Source: Pyropia yezoensis (Eukaryota; Rhodophyta; Bangiophyceae; Bangiales; Bangiaceae). Taken from it: DNA of 64,000 bases. Position 1 is the stretch's first letter. Each line of letters begins with the position of its first letter. The position numbers were made by a program, and so were the translations under genes. The stretch covers positions 17,752,354-17,816,353 of the forward strand of contig CM020620.1 in NCBI GenBank assembly GCA_009829735.1. Direction: 5' to 3'. Of this stretch, positions 45,801 through 54,510 are shown in pieces. A model generated the notes under the pieces. The model did no database searches and had not been told where the DNA came from. It saw only the letters and a program-made list of their open reading frames with translations.

Positions 45801-45997
45801 GCCAGACGGTGGTTCTCACCTTTGACGACCTCAAGGACTTCTATGGACCTGTCCTCTTCCCTGTGGTGGAGGCTGGGGATCTACTCATGTCCGAGGCCTT
45901 CGTGGGATCTACGATGCCATCCGACAACGACGGTAGCAGCGACGGTGGCGGCGGCGCTGGTGCGGGTGTTGGCGGTAGGCGACACAATGGCGACTAG
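42884..45997 (+). CDS. Crinkler/RHS-like P-loop NTPase fused to a PD-(D/E)XK-like nuclease
   Basis: 1037 residues from the first in-frame ATG (42884); the next ATGs are at LGFMGAS and GGGMYHA. Residues ~90-215 are helical and charged (LYNNATFHLRKSEQA...LTHKRSSVAQWL), coiled-coil-like. Walker A is ATPGLGKT (Lys about residue 319). Walker B is IILAVDELGKA (Asp about 471), followed by a sensor-like TVCTSITSSL and a TGGHPRFAS motif, as seen in Crinkler/RHS-type (CR) NTPases. The C-terminus has GIDAVIFFK (Asp about 852) and GLQFKSSN (Gln-x-Lys about 877-879), the D...QxK pattern of PD-(D/E)XK nucleases. The tail is Asp/Ser/Gly-rich. The CR family includes effectors and nuclear selfish or defence-like proteins; which role applies here is unknown. 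The frame is whole, intronless after the acceptor, and much less repetitive than its surroundings. Confidence 0.6.
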   Translation: MPLVLGFMGASTGSDLVGGGMYHARVMRIGQPPGLFPQVAVARRVRFSAASPYQASSPLPCRPATVMSGSAGVPGDNPKAPKDPSAVLAELYNNATFHLRKSEQATTEAEREELLTLHREGMALYRSKKASIERAETAAAALDQLDTEIAKLTHKRSSVAQWLRVKGVSQVQAGDPSADRGKNYRKNSRRAVRKRIGELRQLTASLTDLRIKRLRLLDYKQVSVGDILKRLELTRHSRDDRHREPPLWWEVFHPLPAWDAGIEDGQRTAVRIWSTMLSHSALAPPVVASTDEPVDDSSAPKNRIRAKLAAVVATPGLGKTLALQQFCRLHMRLAREAEDLHCSWVAAATLDKELANEGQTLAQVADFAASCVVFGVNFNDNYAIQPEEYDLVNADDAYVEVPLYLRVLFVELAELRPGKVAEDFTMFVGQACAAIKAGILPSDALQNEVIELLSTRGSRGGAASRIILAVDELGKAANLLPPQPYQRRYPDAAAKVPNYDAADGLRSACARLTDRFGGLTVCTSITSSLVERELQTPSQRSLTYVELEGPVDVRPLLRRALEQLGARGLHLSCFGWRYSWKVELKASREGRDVSNPTRLLDALCALTGGHPRFASWAAVLLSRAGPGASVWGILSQAARDASIALVPSSDVISGMYTGTDEFFTKIFRGEQVRYHDNALSIQTEDGITQYSWDELRSSSIVIASGGSVFNPLVVPMQLFDVMAGTRTTTCDVLKPLSYFAPSSTSHSATWERMTAAMEVVRSLLRSRRPAEYRATTLRGMYATAVDGKALPVTHVGDSPLVKDVQLCADLPFKGVRNDKSFDELLMMASDPDYKEELQQCVWLMPGNEAGIDAVIFFKCASDGAGVKQGDLIAVGLQFKSSNLLQGNKTVRQLNGQMVQDMWDKLCPVLGGSWEHWQNRFALVVVCRLTKANSFDASKATPIKPLKEEADERDVERYSAAITNRQFAQQSRVGQTVVLTFDDLKDFYGPVLFPVVEAGDLLMSEAFVGSTMPSDNDGSSDGGGGAGAGVGGRRHNGD

Positions 45998-47489
45998 TCG
46001 CCGGCCGCCGCGGCTTAGGAGTCCGCGGCGGCGGTGTTTGATCCCCGCCGCCACGGCGGGCACCTCGCGGACGCCGCCCGCTCCCTTGTCGCCGCGGTGG
46101 AGGTGGATGCGCTGGCACTTTGCCGCCGCGCCGCCGCCGCCGTCGCGGTCCTCTCCGACGCCGACGCGCGGGGGGCGGCGGCGGGCCGTGCGGCGGCGGC
46201 GGCGGCCGCGGCGGCGCTCGACGCGGCAGTCGGCGAGTTGGTCGTCCCGCACCCGCCAGCGACCGTGGTGGCGGGCCCGCCCGCCACGCGGCCGCAGGCG
46301 GATGCGGCGTGGATGGCCACCGTGCAAGCGGCGCCGCAGTGGCGGCAGCGAGGGCGTGTCAGGTCTGCTCTCTGCCGGGCGGTGTCGGCCGCGTCGGCGG
46401 CGTCCGTCGGCGTCGCGCTCGGCTGGGACGCGCCCGCCGCGGGGGGGGAGGGAGGCGGCGTGTGCGCGACGCTGGTGGTGGTGCGGGCGCGGGGAGTTGC
46501 CGCTATTGCCGTCCGCGGCCGCCCCCGAGGGCGCCAACGTGGGCGCTTTGGTGGTGGTGTGGTCGTAGGTGACTGGCGACGATGCCGGCGACCTGTTCCC
46601 CGTCTGCGCAACCGGCGGCACGTCTACCGGCGGGCGGCCGTGACGGTCCAGTGGGGGTTGTGGGGCGACGGCCGCTGATCACGCCGCTCCCTACACCCCT
46701 GACTACAAGGCCATCGCGGCCGCCGCCAGCGGCCGCGCTGAGACGGCAAGGACGGCGGCGGCGGCGGCGGCGACAGTGCTACCAATGCCGCCCGCCGCCA
46801 CGGCCGCTACCGACGACGAGGGAATGCTCGTGGGAGATGAGGCGGGGGCGACTGGCGGTCACGCTGCGACGTTTGCACGTCCCATGTTTGACCCGCTATA
46901 GCTCCGAAGCTACTTCTCTTTCTTACTCTGCTCTTCTTTCAAAGGGAAGCACAACTCACAGGCTTTCCGATTCTGCGCCGAGCTGGGGTATTCGCTGTAT
47001 AAGGAAAGTGTGAGAAATATTTCTGCGCTACGGGCCTCACAAAATCGGGGTATTTTTTGCACTGAAAGAGCCCGTGACAGTATACAAGCAACTCTCGACG
47101 AGTGGCATCTTTGCAAAACGTGTTAGGACGCGACTGGTCGCAAATTTTAGGCATCAGTGGGTCGTCTCCCCAGTTCTGCGCTGCAGGAGAGGGCGAGGAA
47201 GAAGCGCCGTTAGATCAGGCAGACGAGAGGCTTCTGACCCGATTGCAACATCAAATCTGGTCCATGCAACACATGACGGGGGCTACCTTACGTCCAAGTC
47301 CAACTTGAGCCTGCCCGCTCAGTCCAGAGATCCCACCTTGATCCACCCGCAGAGTGCCCGCCTTTTTTGATCCTTCAGCATCTCTGACCAGGTGCCCCAC
47401 AAAGGGTCCCAGAGGCGCCTCGTCACGCACCCCGCACCCGATTCCCGAGCACTGCGCACCCTTGCCGCGGGCACGCGAGGCTCGGCACT
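45998..47489. other. GC-rich region after the NTPase-nuclease gene
   Basis: 46015-46900 is open in several frames, compositionally biased to Ala/Arg codons. A short motif HAAPYTPDYKA at about 46680-46710 recurs in altered form at about 48735-48765. 46900-47489 is less GC-rich and shows no recognisable gene. Confidence 0.45.
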
Positions 47490-47876
47490 ATGCCTTCCCC
47501 TCGGCGTGTGACTGCGGCCGCGCGCACGAGGGGCCGCGCGGTGGGGCGCCTGACCAAGGAGTGTGCGGTGATTATCGCTAATGTGCGCGCATTCTTTGAG
47601 CGGGAGCGCAGGGCGGGGCGCGCGTCTGGACTGCATCGTGACGGGGGTGAGTGAGCGCACCGTGCGGCGCGTGGCTGAGGAGGGGCACGCAAACAGACTG
47701 CCCGGCGGTGGAGAGGCACCCACGCGGACCTCACCCCGGCAAATCCCTCCTGAGGAGCTCGCTCGTGCGCGGGCGGCGGTGTACGCTCAATACGAAAAAA
47801 AAAACCCGCTCAATTCCTACTTTAGACTCGACACTCGCCTACCTCCAGACGGAGGCTGTTGTGCTGTCGTGGTCCC
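47490..47876 (+). pseudogene. IS630/Tc1-like DDE transposase N-terminus, decayed
   Basis: From the ATG at 47490 the frame gives GRLTKECAVIIANVRAFFER, a typical start of eukaryotic IS630/Tc1-type transposases. The next part, VTGVSERTVRRVAEEG (helix-turn-helix), lies in a second frame, with the shift near 47625. The third part, IPTLDSTLAYLQTEAV, lies in a third frame, with the shift near the poly-A run at 47796-47805. The order (Lys-rich helix, GVSERTV, then PTLxxLLxxL) is that of the family. The DDE catalytic core is not seen downstream. It is either a decayed DNA transposon or a first exon with sequence errors. Confidence 0.55.
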
Positions 47877-49557
47877 CCTCCCCCTCTATGTACGCGTGTG
47901 CCTCTGTCGTGCCATAGGGAGCCGCAGGCAATCCCCCCCCCTGTGCCACAGATTGATTCATGTGCACCGCCACCGCCCGCCCGCGCCCCCGCCGGGAGCC
48001 GCAATCGTCGCAAGATCCGACCCCGGCCCATCCCCTCCCCATCGAAGGACACAAGTCGTACAAGCCATTTATTTAGTAGCCCCCCTGAAGAGATCTTGAC
48101 CATTCCCATGTGATGCGACAAAAATCCGGAACATCGCATCGCGAGCCGCTGCAAGAAGAATAAAAGGACACAAAGCGCAATATGACTGCCATACGGACGC
48201 TTCACAGTGCTTTTGAGTGCTTTCTTCGAGAGCACAGTACCGAGGCACATCAAAGAGCAATGTGGAACAGTTTCAGCTTGAAGCGATCATTAACGCCGTT
48301 GTTATGCCTTATTCTTGACCGGTCTAGCTATATGGAATCTACCTTAAGGTGGCACTGCGCCACCTACCTAAGTGGCACCGTGCCACTTGCTAAGAGTGCC
48401 ACCATGGCACTCAGGCAGGTGGCGCCAGACCACCCAGCGCGCCTGGACGAAAGGACCAAACGAGGGTAGCGAGGGAGCAGTAGGACAGGCACACGCTTTG
48501 GGCAGGCGCACGCTTTGGGCGATGCCTGGCCGAGGATCCTTTATTAGTAGGCCGCCCGGCGGGGACTAGCCTCGCCGGGCGCATCATCAAGAGAACGACT
48601 ATTTTCTCATAGAGGTCACTCGGCGGAGCTGCCCGGGCCCTGGCCCCCGCTTGCTCAGCGGACAAGGCTGCCGCCTGTGGGCGGCCGCGGGCCCAAGGTG
48701 GGGATGGTGGGGAAGCGGCGGCTGGCCACGCCTCCTTCCACACCCCCGACCACAAGGCCGGCGCGCGGCCACAGCCGACAGCCGCGCCAAGGCAGTGCTG
48801 GCGGTTGTGCGCGTGACGGCGGCGGCGGAGGCAGCGACGGCAAGTCCGCCGTCGCCACCGATGGTGGCGAGGGAGGCAGCGATGAAGATGTGGCCCGCCT
48901 CCGTCACGACGCTGACGCCAATAGGATGGCGATAGGGGTAGCTGCGGGCGTGCCGGATAAGTGTCAGTCCAGTGCGCGTGGGGCGCGAACGGCAGCGACG
49001 GCCATGTCGCCCGCCGCCGACGCCGCCGGTGTCTCCGTGGCCTCCGCGGCTCTGCCACTCTAGTGGGGCAGTCGCCGCCGTGAGTGCAAGGTATGGTGCG
49101 CGTCGGGACGGCTGACCACGACCGCCGCCCTACCCCATCCCCCCACCTCTCGCCCGCCCACTTTCAATGCCTCGGCGGCGTAGCGGCGGCTTTGCCTGTG
49201 ATTGTCGGCGAGATGATGAGAAAACACCCAGTGTATTCCCCAACGACCCAACACCACGCGCCGGAGCTCCCAACAGGGGAGCGTCGGCGTGGTGTCAAGT
49301 CTGCCCTCGCTCGGTCGCCGTCGTCGCGCCGGCGCACGGCCCGCCCTCATATCCGTGCCCTCGACACGCGGGCCCGGGCCAACACTGGCCAGAACATACC
49401 GCCACAAGCACCCTCCACATGGGTGCGGCAGCGCAAACAAGCCACCTGTCCTCCCAGCCATCCAATCAAACGACAGTACAGATGAAAAACATGCAATTGG
49501 TCCCCAATGTAGAGTGGCCCCCTCGGCACCATATCGGCTGAGCGCGAGGGTGTGCAT
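47877..49557. other. Intergenic region with hairpins
   Basis: No gene is recognised. It contains three consecutive hairpins (48346-48411) and a GC-rich stretch at 48640-49060 with low-complexity frames. A peptide motif HASFHTPDHKA at about 48735-48765 echoes the one at 46680-46710. Confidence 0.45.
48346..48411. repeat. Three consecutive hairpin palindromes
   Basis: AGGTGGC-actgc-GCCACCT (48346-48364), AAGTGGCAC-c-GTGCCACTT (48369-48387) and GAGTGCCA-cca-TGGCACTC (48393-48411). They are spaced 23-24 bases apart and share the GTGGCAC/GTGCCAC core with compensating changes. Confidence 0.75.
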
Positions 49558-50679
49558 CAGGGGTTGTCAAGCGAACTTTTTTTAAGCGTAGTTGCGCGTA
49601 CGATTCAAGCGTACATACGCGGTTGCTTGAACTTTTATCAATCTGAGACAGCTACGCTCGTTCGCCGACGAACCGGAAGATTGTACGTTTAAAGTTGAGT
49701 CTAGGGCGTACATTTTAAAGAACACAAATATCTCGCAAACGCTTTCAATCCAGGACAAGTACGCTTCCGCCACCAGCGCCGCGGCCTCCCTGTTCCGCGC
49801 TGGTGGAGGTTGCGCGGGTTCTCCCTTTGACCTCCTCATTTTCCATGATCTATGTATCTAACTTGATGGAACGGGTCGGGGGGTTAACTGCCCCCCCCCC
49901 CCGACCCATCCCTTTCACCCCTCCCAGTGCAGGTGCGATGGTCTGTCCCCTCCCTACCGTATCTGCCTCCCCATGGCCGCTCCCGGCGGCGGCGGCGCCC
50001 CTCTTGAAGCGCGACCCGGGCTGCCACAATCGATTGGGACAACCACTCTCGTGGGCGTACTTGCGGTGGTGCAGCGGCAGTTGCTGTGGCTGATTTTGCG
50101 TGGGGGGGGGGGTAGCGATATGGCTTCGGGGTGGTTGGGGGGGGTATTGGCCGGGAAAGGGAGTGAGCGGCGGGATTTCATCAATTTAGAAAGCTTGGCC
50201 GCATCACGGTAATGGCGTCGAGTGTGGCGGCAGCGGGGGTGAGGGGGCGGCGTTGGAAGTGACGGCGGCGCCGGTCGCGGCTGTGGCGGGGGCGGTGGTT
50301 GCGGCGGCGGTATCGGCGGTGGCTGGGTTGGGCCCTATACTGACACCGCTGAGCGGTCGTCCTCGAGTCACTGGGGACGGGGACAGCTTGTCGTCCGACG
50401 AGGATGCAGTGTAGCACAGTAATTGTAGCGTGTTGATGTCGACCTTGAGGAGGGCTTGAGTGAGTGATCTACGCTTAAGAGTACGCTCGGGGCCAACCAT
50501 TTTGTTTTACGCTCGACTGGTGTGAAAAATTAATAATCACCGAACAACTACGCTCGATGTCTAGTCAGGGAAATATACGCTCGGCTCCCAGCTTACACTG
50601 CCACATACGCACTCGCTTGTTAATTTTATTACCCATCCGACCTACGCTTGCCGAAATTATGGTCGCTTGACAACCCCTG
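49558..50679. mobile_element. Non-autonomous hAT-like DNA transposon
   Basis: 1122 bp bounded by perfect 17-bp terminal inverted repeats (CAGGGGTTGTCAAGCGA at 49558-49574 and its reverse complement at 50663-50679). Flanking 8-bp duplications gtgtgcat (49550-49557) and gtgtgtat (50680-50687) match at 7 of 8 bases. The CAGGG end and 8-bp duplication are typical of the hAT superfamily. Subterminal zones (49580-49760 and 50465-50660) carry many TACGCTCG/TACGCTT motifs and their complements, plausible transposase-binding sites. The middle (49800-50420) is GC-rich and encodes no recognisable transposase, so it would move only in trans. Confidence 0.85.
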
Positions 50680-50799
50680 GTGTGTATCCCAGCCAAGGCG
50701 GAAACTCACATTGCCACCCTCTATGCGCACCTCCCCAACACTCGCGGGCCAGACAGGCAATATCCGTGCCGCTGGCGCGCGACGGGGAAGGGGTGTGAG

Positions 50800-51162
50800 T
50801 GTAGCACAATAGGAATCCGTCGCACGTCCACTCTCAGGGAACACTCACCAAGGGGGATCGGCACCAACGTCACCGGGAGGCCAAGGTTTCTGTCCTTGGA
50901 GCGCAAGCCACGGGACCAAGATGGGAGCCCAAATGGGAGGGGTTTGTTGTTCTACCTTGGCCGGCGGTGGATTCGCCGCCGGCCCCCTCGTTATAAACCC
51001 TCGGAGACACTACTAACTACCCTCCACCCCAAGATGCAAGTCCCTCTGGTCATACGTAACTTATAGATACCGTGACCAGTACGAACTATCAAATTCAAAG
51101 TTAAGGGTTAGAAGTAGCCCCCCTGATATTAGGGTCACAATACGGACAACCATATTGCTACA
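50800..51162 (-). repeat. Element D 3' LTR
   Basis: 363 bp with perfect 7-base inverted ends (TGTAGCA...TGCTACA), next to a polypurine tract read on the minus strand. The partner LTR is not in the sequence (N gap), so the call rests on ends and position. A hairpin (GGCCGGCGG with CCGCCGGCC, 50959-50984) lies just before a TATA-like site. Confidence 0.75.
50991..50997. promoter_or_regulatory. Symmetrical TATA-like site in element D LTR
   Basis: TTATAAA on the plus strand, TTTATAA on the minus strand. Read on the plus strand it points toward the antisense ORF about 750 bp away; read on the minus strand it would serve the usual U3 promoter. Confidence 0.35.
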
Positions 51163-51174
51163 TATCCCCCCCTT
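51163..51174 (-). promoter_or_regulatory. Element D polypurine tract
   Basis: On the minus strand, AAGGGGGGGATA abuts the LTR start TGTAGCA, fixing the sense direction of the element as that of pol. Confidence 0.65.
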
Positions 51175-51748
51175 AGATTCGGCCCGTCCTCGGGTCGAGT
51201 TGCATTCGGGTTACCGAATGTAAGTGGGTCGCGTGACCGTTTACCCGTCGGGTGGGGCTTTGCGCCCCGTCGCGACAGACACCCCTTTTCGAGGTTGTCT
51301 CAGGGGGGTGCCCCCCTTTGTGTGGTACACACACACGATCCGTTTTCCGGACCGTTAAATTCCCGATGCGGGTTGTGTTCACGCCCCCCCTTTCCGAGGG
51401 GTGGTGCAAGCGGATCCGCCACCAGGTGCCTGGTGGTAGGGGGGCCCCTCTCGTGTGGACGATTGAGTGGGGGGCGGGGGCTGCCCGCGTTGCGTGGGGG
51501 CGGTTGGGGGTGACCCCCCTTACTTACCCCGTGTGTGGGTGTGGCCCCGTCCCGCCCAGGTGCCTGGGTGGAGCGCGGTCGTAGCCCCGTGGGGCGCGGG
51601 TCGACCCGCGTGCCTGCGGCGCTTCTCGTGGCCGTTTGTGGTCATAAGCGCGGGTGTCCGCGCTTCCCTGGCTCGTCCCGGTTATCCCACCGTACCGGGT
51701 TGTAGCCGTCGACGGCTTGTGGGCGCGGGGGATTCCGCACCCGTTATC

Positions 51749-54196
51749 ATGTCCTATCCCCAGGTGCTTGAAGAGGAGGAAGACCTCCTGATCGGGGAGG
51801 AGATGGAGGACGACGCGCCTGTCGGTCCCGACGCCGCGCGTTACGGGGTGAGCTCGTCTGACGACGACGGGCCTGCGGTGTCCGTCCGTCTGTCGGCCGG
51901 AGGACTGTCGTCCGTGTGCAGCGGCACGACGGTGCCGTCGGCCGGAGGTCAACCCGGCGGTCAACCGCGCGCGGCGGCTTCTACCCCCTCTCTGCCGGCT
52001 GCCCGGATGGGGCCTGGTGCCGGTGCCGGCTCACCGCAGGTACCTCAAGATGGTCCGCCCTGCGGCGGAGGTGGCGACCCGCAGCCGACTCCGGCTGGTC
52101 AAGGTGGTCCGGGGGTCCGGGCGGTGACTCCTCGAGGCGGTCCCGACGTTGACGCGGGTGGTGGTGGCGGTGCGACACCCGGTGCGGTGGGTCAAGACGG
52201 TGCGGGTGTCCGCACGGCCGGGGCTCCGGCTCCGGAGGCTGTCCAAGTGCCTTCCACTTCCGAGGCGGGGGCTACGCCGACGGGTGGTGCCGGCGCCGGT
52301 ACCATACCTGCGGTGCCGCGGGTGTCGAGCGGTCAAGACGCTCCTTCTCCCATGGCGGTTGACACCGGGAGTTACTCCGGGCGGGCGCCCGCCCTTCTTC
52401 TTCCTCCTCGGCCTCGTCCATCTCCGACGTCGGCCCCTCTGCCGGTGGTGCGTCCCCCGGCGCCCCCGATTCTTCCTGGTCCTGCCCGGGTTGCCCCGTT
52501 GGGTGGCGGCGTCGCCGTGGCGGCGGGTCAACCCGCCATGTCGGTGTCCGACTTGGTGGCTCGGGTTCGAGGCCTCACGGTGCAAGAGTCGATGGAGTCC
52601 GATGGGCGTATGCGGGTGGACTTCCACCTGGTGCATCCCCGTGGAGAATCCTCCCGGCGCGTCAAGGTGGACCCGTGCTGGGAGCGGGAGTTGGTGCGGC
52701 TGGTCAACCAGCCGAACGCGGTCCGGGTGGAACACCATTGGATCCTGAGTCAGCCGGACGACCGGCATGCGCAGCTCTGGCGCACCCGGGTGGGACGGGG
52801 TGAGGTCTACCTCGACCCCAACTTCGGGGTCTGCGACTTGATTGCCCCCGCGTTGCCGCGGGAGATTGACTACCCGGCTAGTGCTCGGGGGATTGCGGCG
52901 GCGGCGGAGCCGGTTGCGTTTGGGGAGACGGTGAGCCGTACCGGTCGGTATCCCGACTTTGACTACTACCCGGGGGTACCCCCGTATCTGTCGTTGACGG
53001 CTCCCTACCCGCCCATGGCGGGGTTGAAGTCGGCGTCGAGTTGGCGACGTAACCATGGTGTCATGGCGGATGCGTTCCGCACGGATATAACGTGTGCGTT
53101 GCAGACCGGCAACGGTCGTGCTCCGGTATACACTCCCGTGCGCCCGCCGCTATGGCAGGAGGGGTGGGAACCCGCCCCTGCTTTCCGGCTTGACACCGGC
53201 TCCTGCCTCCGATACTTCGGGAGTGTGTTGGCCTCCCGGCCGGTCCACCCGTTGCAGGGTACCTTCACCCTTGAGGTTACCCTCGGGCAGGCTTCATCCT
53301 TCTTGCTGTCCGTCCGCCGGCAGGGTCGTCTGTTTCATCTTCCGACGGGTGTCCGTCGGCACATCGCGCAGTTGGGCGTGGATCTGATAGCCGCCAAGAC
53401 CGGGTTGGCCCGGGAGTTCGAAGCCCTGCTGGCTGTTCACGATGCCGTGAACTGGGCTGGGGTGTTGGCCCTTCCCCCGTACCGGGACCCGCAGGCTGGG
53501 GCTTCCCCCTTGCCTCGTCACTCGTTGCGTGTCCGGCGTACTCAGCCGGGTGAGCCTAGTTGCCATGGGTGGGCGTCCACCGAGGCCGTTCCTGACCTGG
53601 GTATTCCCATGGTTATCCATGACCCTCTTCAGGTCCTTGCTCCGTGGTTCGGTTACCCGATGCCGGCGGCGATTGGCCGTCGTCCCCGAGAGTGGGGCTC
53701 TGTGGGTGGGGAGCGTGAGGTGTCCCGTCGTCGGGCGGAGTACCGCCGTGGTTACGGTGGAGCCCCTTCGGTAGGGTCCTACCGGGCCTCGTATCAGGTG
53801 CCACCGGCTCCGGTGGTAGCCGTGTCGGCTCCTGTGGCTCCTCTGGCTGCGCCAGTGTCACCTCCCGCTCCTGTCCTACATGACGGGGGTCCCCGTCTCT
53901 GGTATGAAGGCGTTGACGCCCTTGTTACCCGCGCAATGCGTGGGGGTCTCTCTGTTAGCTGGGGGGATATCCCCCCAGGTGCTGCGCTGGTTGGGTCAGC
54001 GCGTTGCTTTGGTGGCGTGCTGGACCGCCTCCAGAAAGCTCTGGAGGACGTGGAGGCTGGCCGCAGCACCCTCGTCCAGCTATGCACCGAGGTAACTCGG
54101 GTGGTCGACCGTCGTGACATTGCCGACCGGTGGAGCACGGAGGTATACGCGCTTACGCGTGAGTGGCCTCCCTCGGGCAGTGGGTCTACCCACTGA
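51749..54196 (+). CDS. Element D antisense ORF, unknown 815-residue protein
   Basis: Opposite in strand to pol and tail-to-tail with it. The start is set at the ATG at 51749 because the protein then begins with an acidic stretch (LEEEEDLLIGEEMEDDAPVG) also seen at the start of the element B homologue; the frame is open further upstream to 51467. Residues ~25-260 are G/P/A/T-rich and probably disordered. Residues ~265-640 look folded, with ERELVRLVNQPN, DPNFGVCDLI, SWRRNHGVM (about 430) and HDAVNWAGVLALPPY (about 563). A C-terminal block (about 715-815) has WYEGVDALVTRAMRGG. No zinc knuckle, protease, envelope or polymerase motif and no signal peptide is seen. Plant Ty3/gypsy elements with antisense ORFs between pol and the 3' LTR are known (for example Grande), but I see no similarity. 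Function unknown. Looks whole. Confidence 0.7.
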   Translation: MSYPQVLEEEEDLLIGEEMEDDAPVGPDAARYGVSSSDDDGPAVSVRLSAGGLSSVCSGTTVPSAGGQPGGQPRAAASTPSLPAARMGPGAGAGSPQVPQDGPPCGGGGDPQPTPAGQGGPGVRAVTPRGGPDVDAGGGGGATPGAVGQDGAGVRTAGAPAPEAVQVPSTSEAGATPTGGAGAGTIPAVPRVSSGQDAPSPMAVDTGSYSGRAPALLLPPRPRPSPTSAPLPVVRPPAPPILPGPARVAPLGGGVAVAAGQPAMSVSDLVARVRGLTVQESMESDGRMRVDFHLVHPRGESSRRVKVDPCWERELVRLVNQPNAVRVEHHWILSQPDDRHAQLWRTRVGRGEVYLDPNFGVCDLIAPALPREIDYPASARGIAAAAEPVAFGETVSRTGRYPDFDYYPGVPPYLSLTAPYPPMAGLKSASSWRRNHGVMADAFRTDITCALQTGNGRAPVYTPVRPPLWQEGWEPAPAFRLDTGSCLRYFGSVLASRPVHPLQGTFTLEVTLGQASSFLLSVRRQGRLFHLPTGVRRHIAQLGVDLIAAKTGLAREFEALLAVHDAVNWAGVLALPPYRDPQAGASPLPRHSLRVRRTQPGEPSCHGWASTEAVPDLGIPMVIHDPLQVLAPWFGYPMPAAIGRRPREWGSVGGEREVSRRRAEYRRGYGGAPSVGSYRASYQVPPAPVVAVSAPVAPLAAPVSPPAPVLHDGGPRLWYEGVDALVTRAMRGGLSVSWGDIPPGAALVGSARCFGGVLDRLQKALEDVEAGRSTLVQLCTEVTRVVDRRDIADRWSTEVYALTREWPPSGSGSTH

Positions 54197-54510
54197 GGAG
54201 TGCTATTTGTTTGTGAGGGAGAGGGCCCCGGCAACCCTTATGGTCGCCGGGTAGTAGTGAGTATAAACTCATCCCCCGCTGGGGGCATTCCTTGCCTCTG
54301 TTTGCTGCCCTGGGGAGTACCCCTTCTGGCTCAGTGGTGCCTTGCCTCCCGCCCAACTTCTTCCGGTTGGTTCATGCTTGGGGAGGTTATCCTCCCTCAC
54401 TTTGTGTCTTGGCTTGGGGAGGTCATCCTCCCGTGTAAGCTCCCTAGTTACTTCGATATTATCGGAGTTAGCCGTTACCTTTAAGTTAACTTATTAAGGT
54501 TCATGTTTTT

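Noticed and set aside
46034-46678. Plus-strand 214-codon frame after the NTPase-nuclease gene
   Set aside because: It starts with GTG, is rich in Ala/Arg, and overlaps open frames on the opposite strand. No family feature is seen.
48346-48411. CRISPR-like array
   Set aside because: Only three units, each a palindrome with no unique spacers, in a eukaryotic setting.
51467-51748. Upstream extension of the element D antisense ORF
   Set aside because: The extension is compositional, and the element B homologue supports a start at the acidic segment (ATG at 51749).
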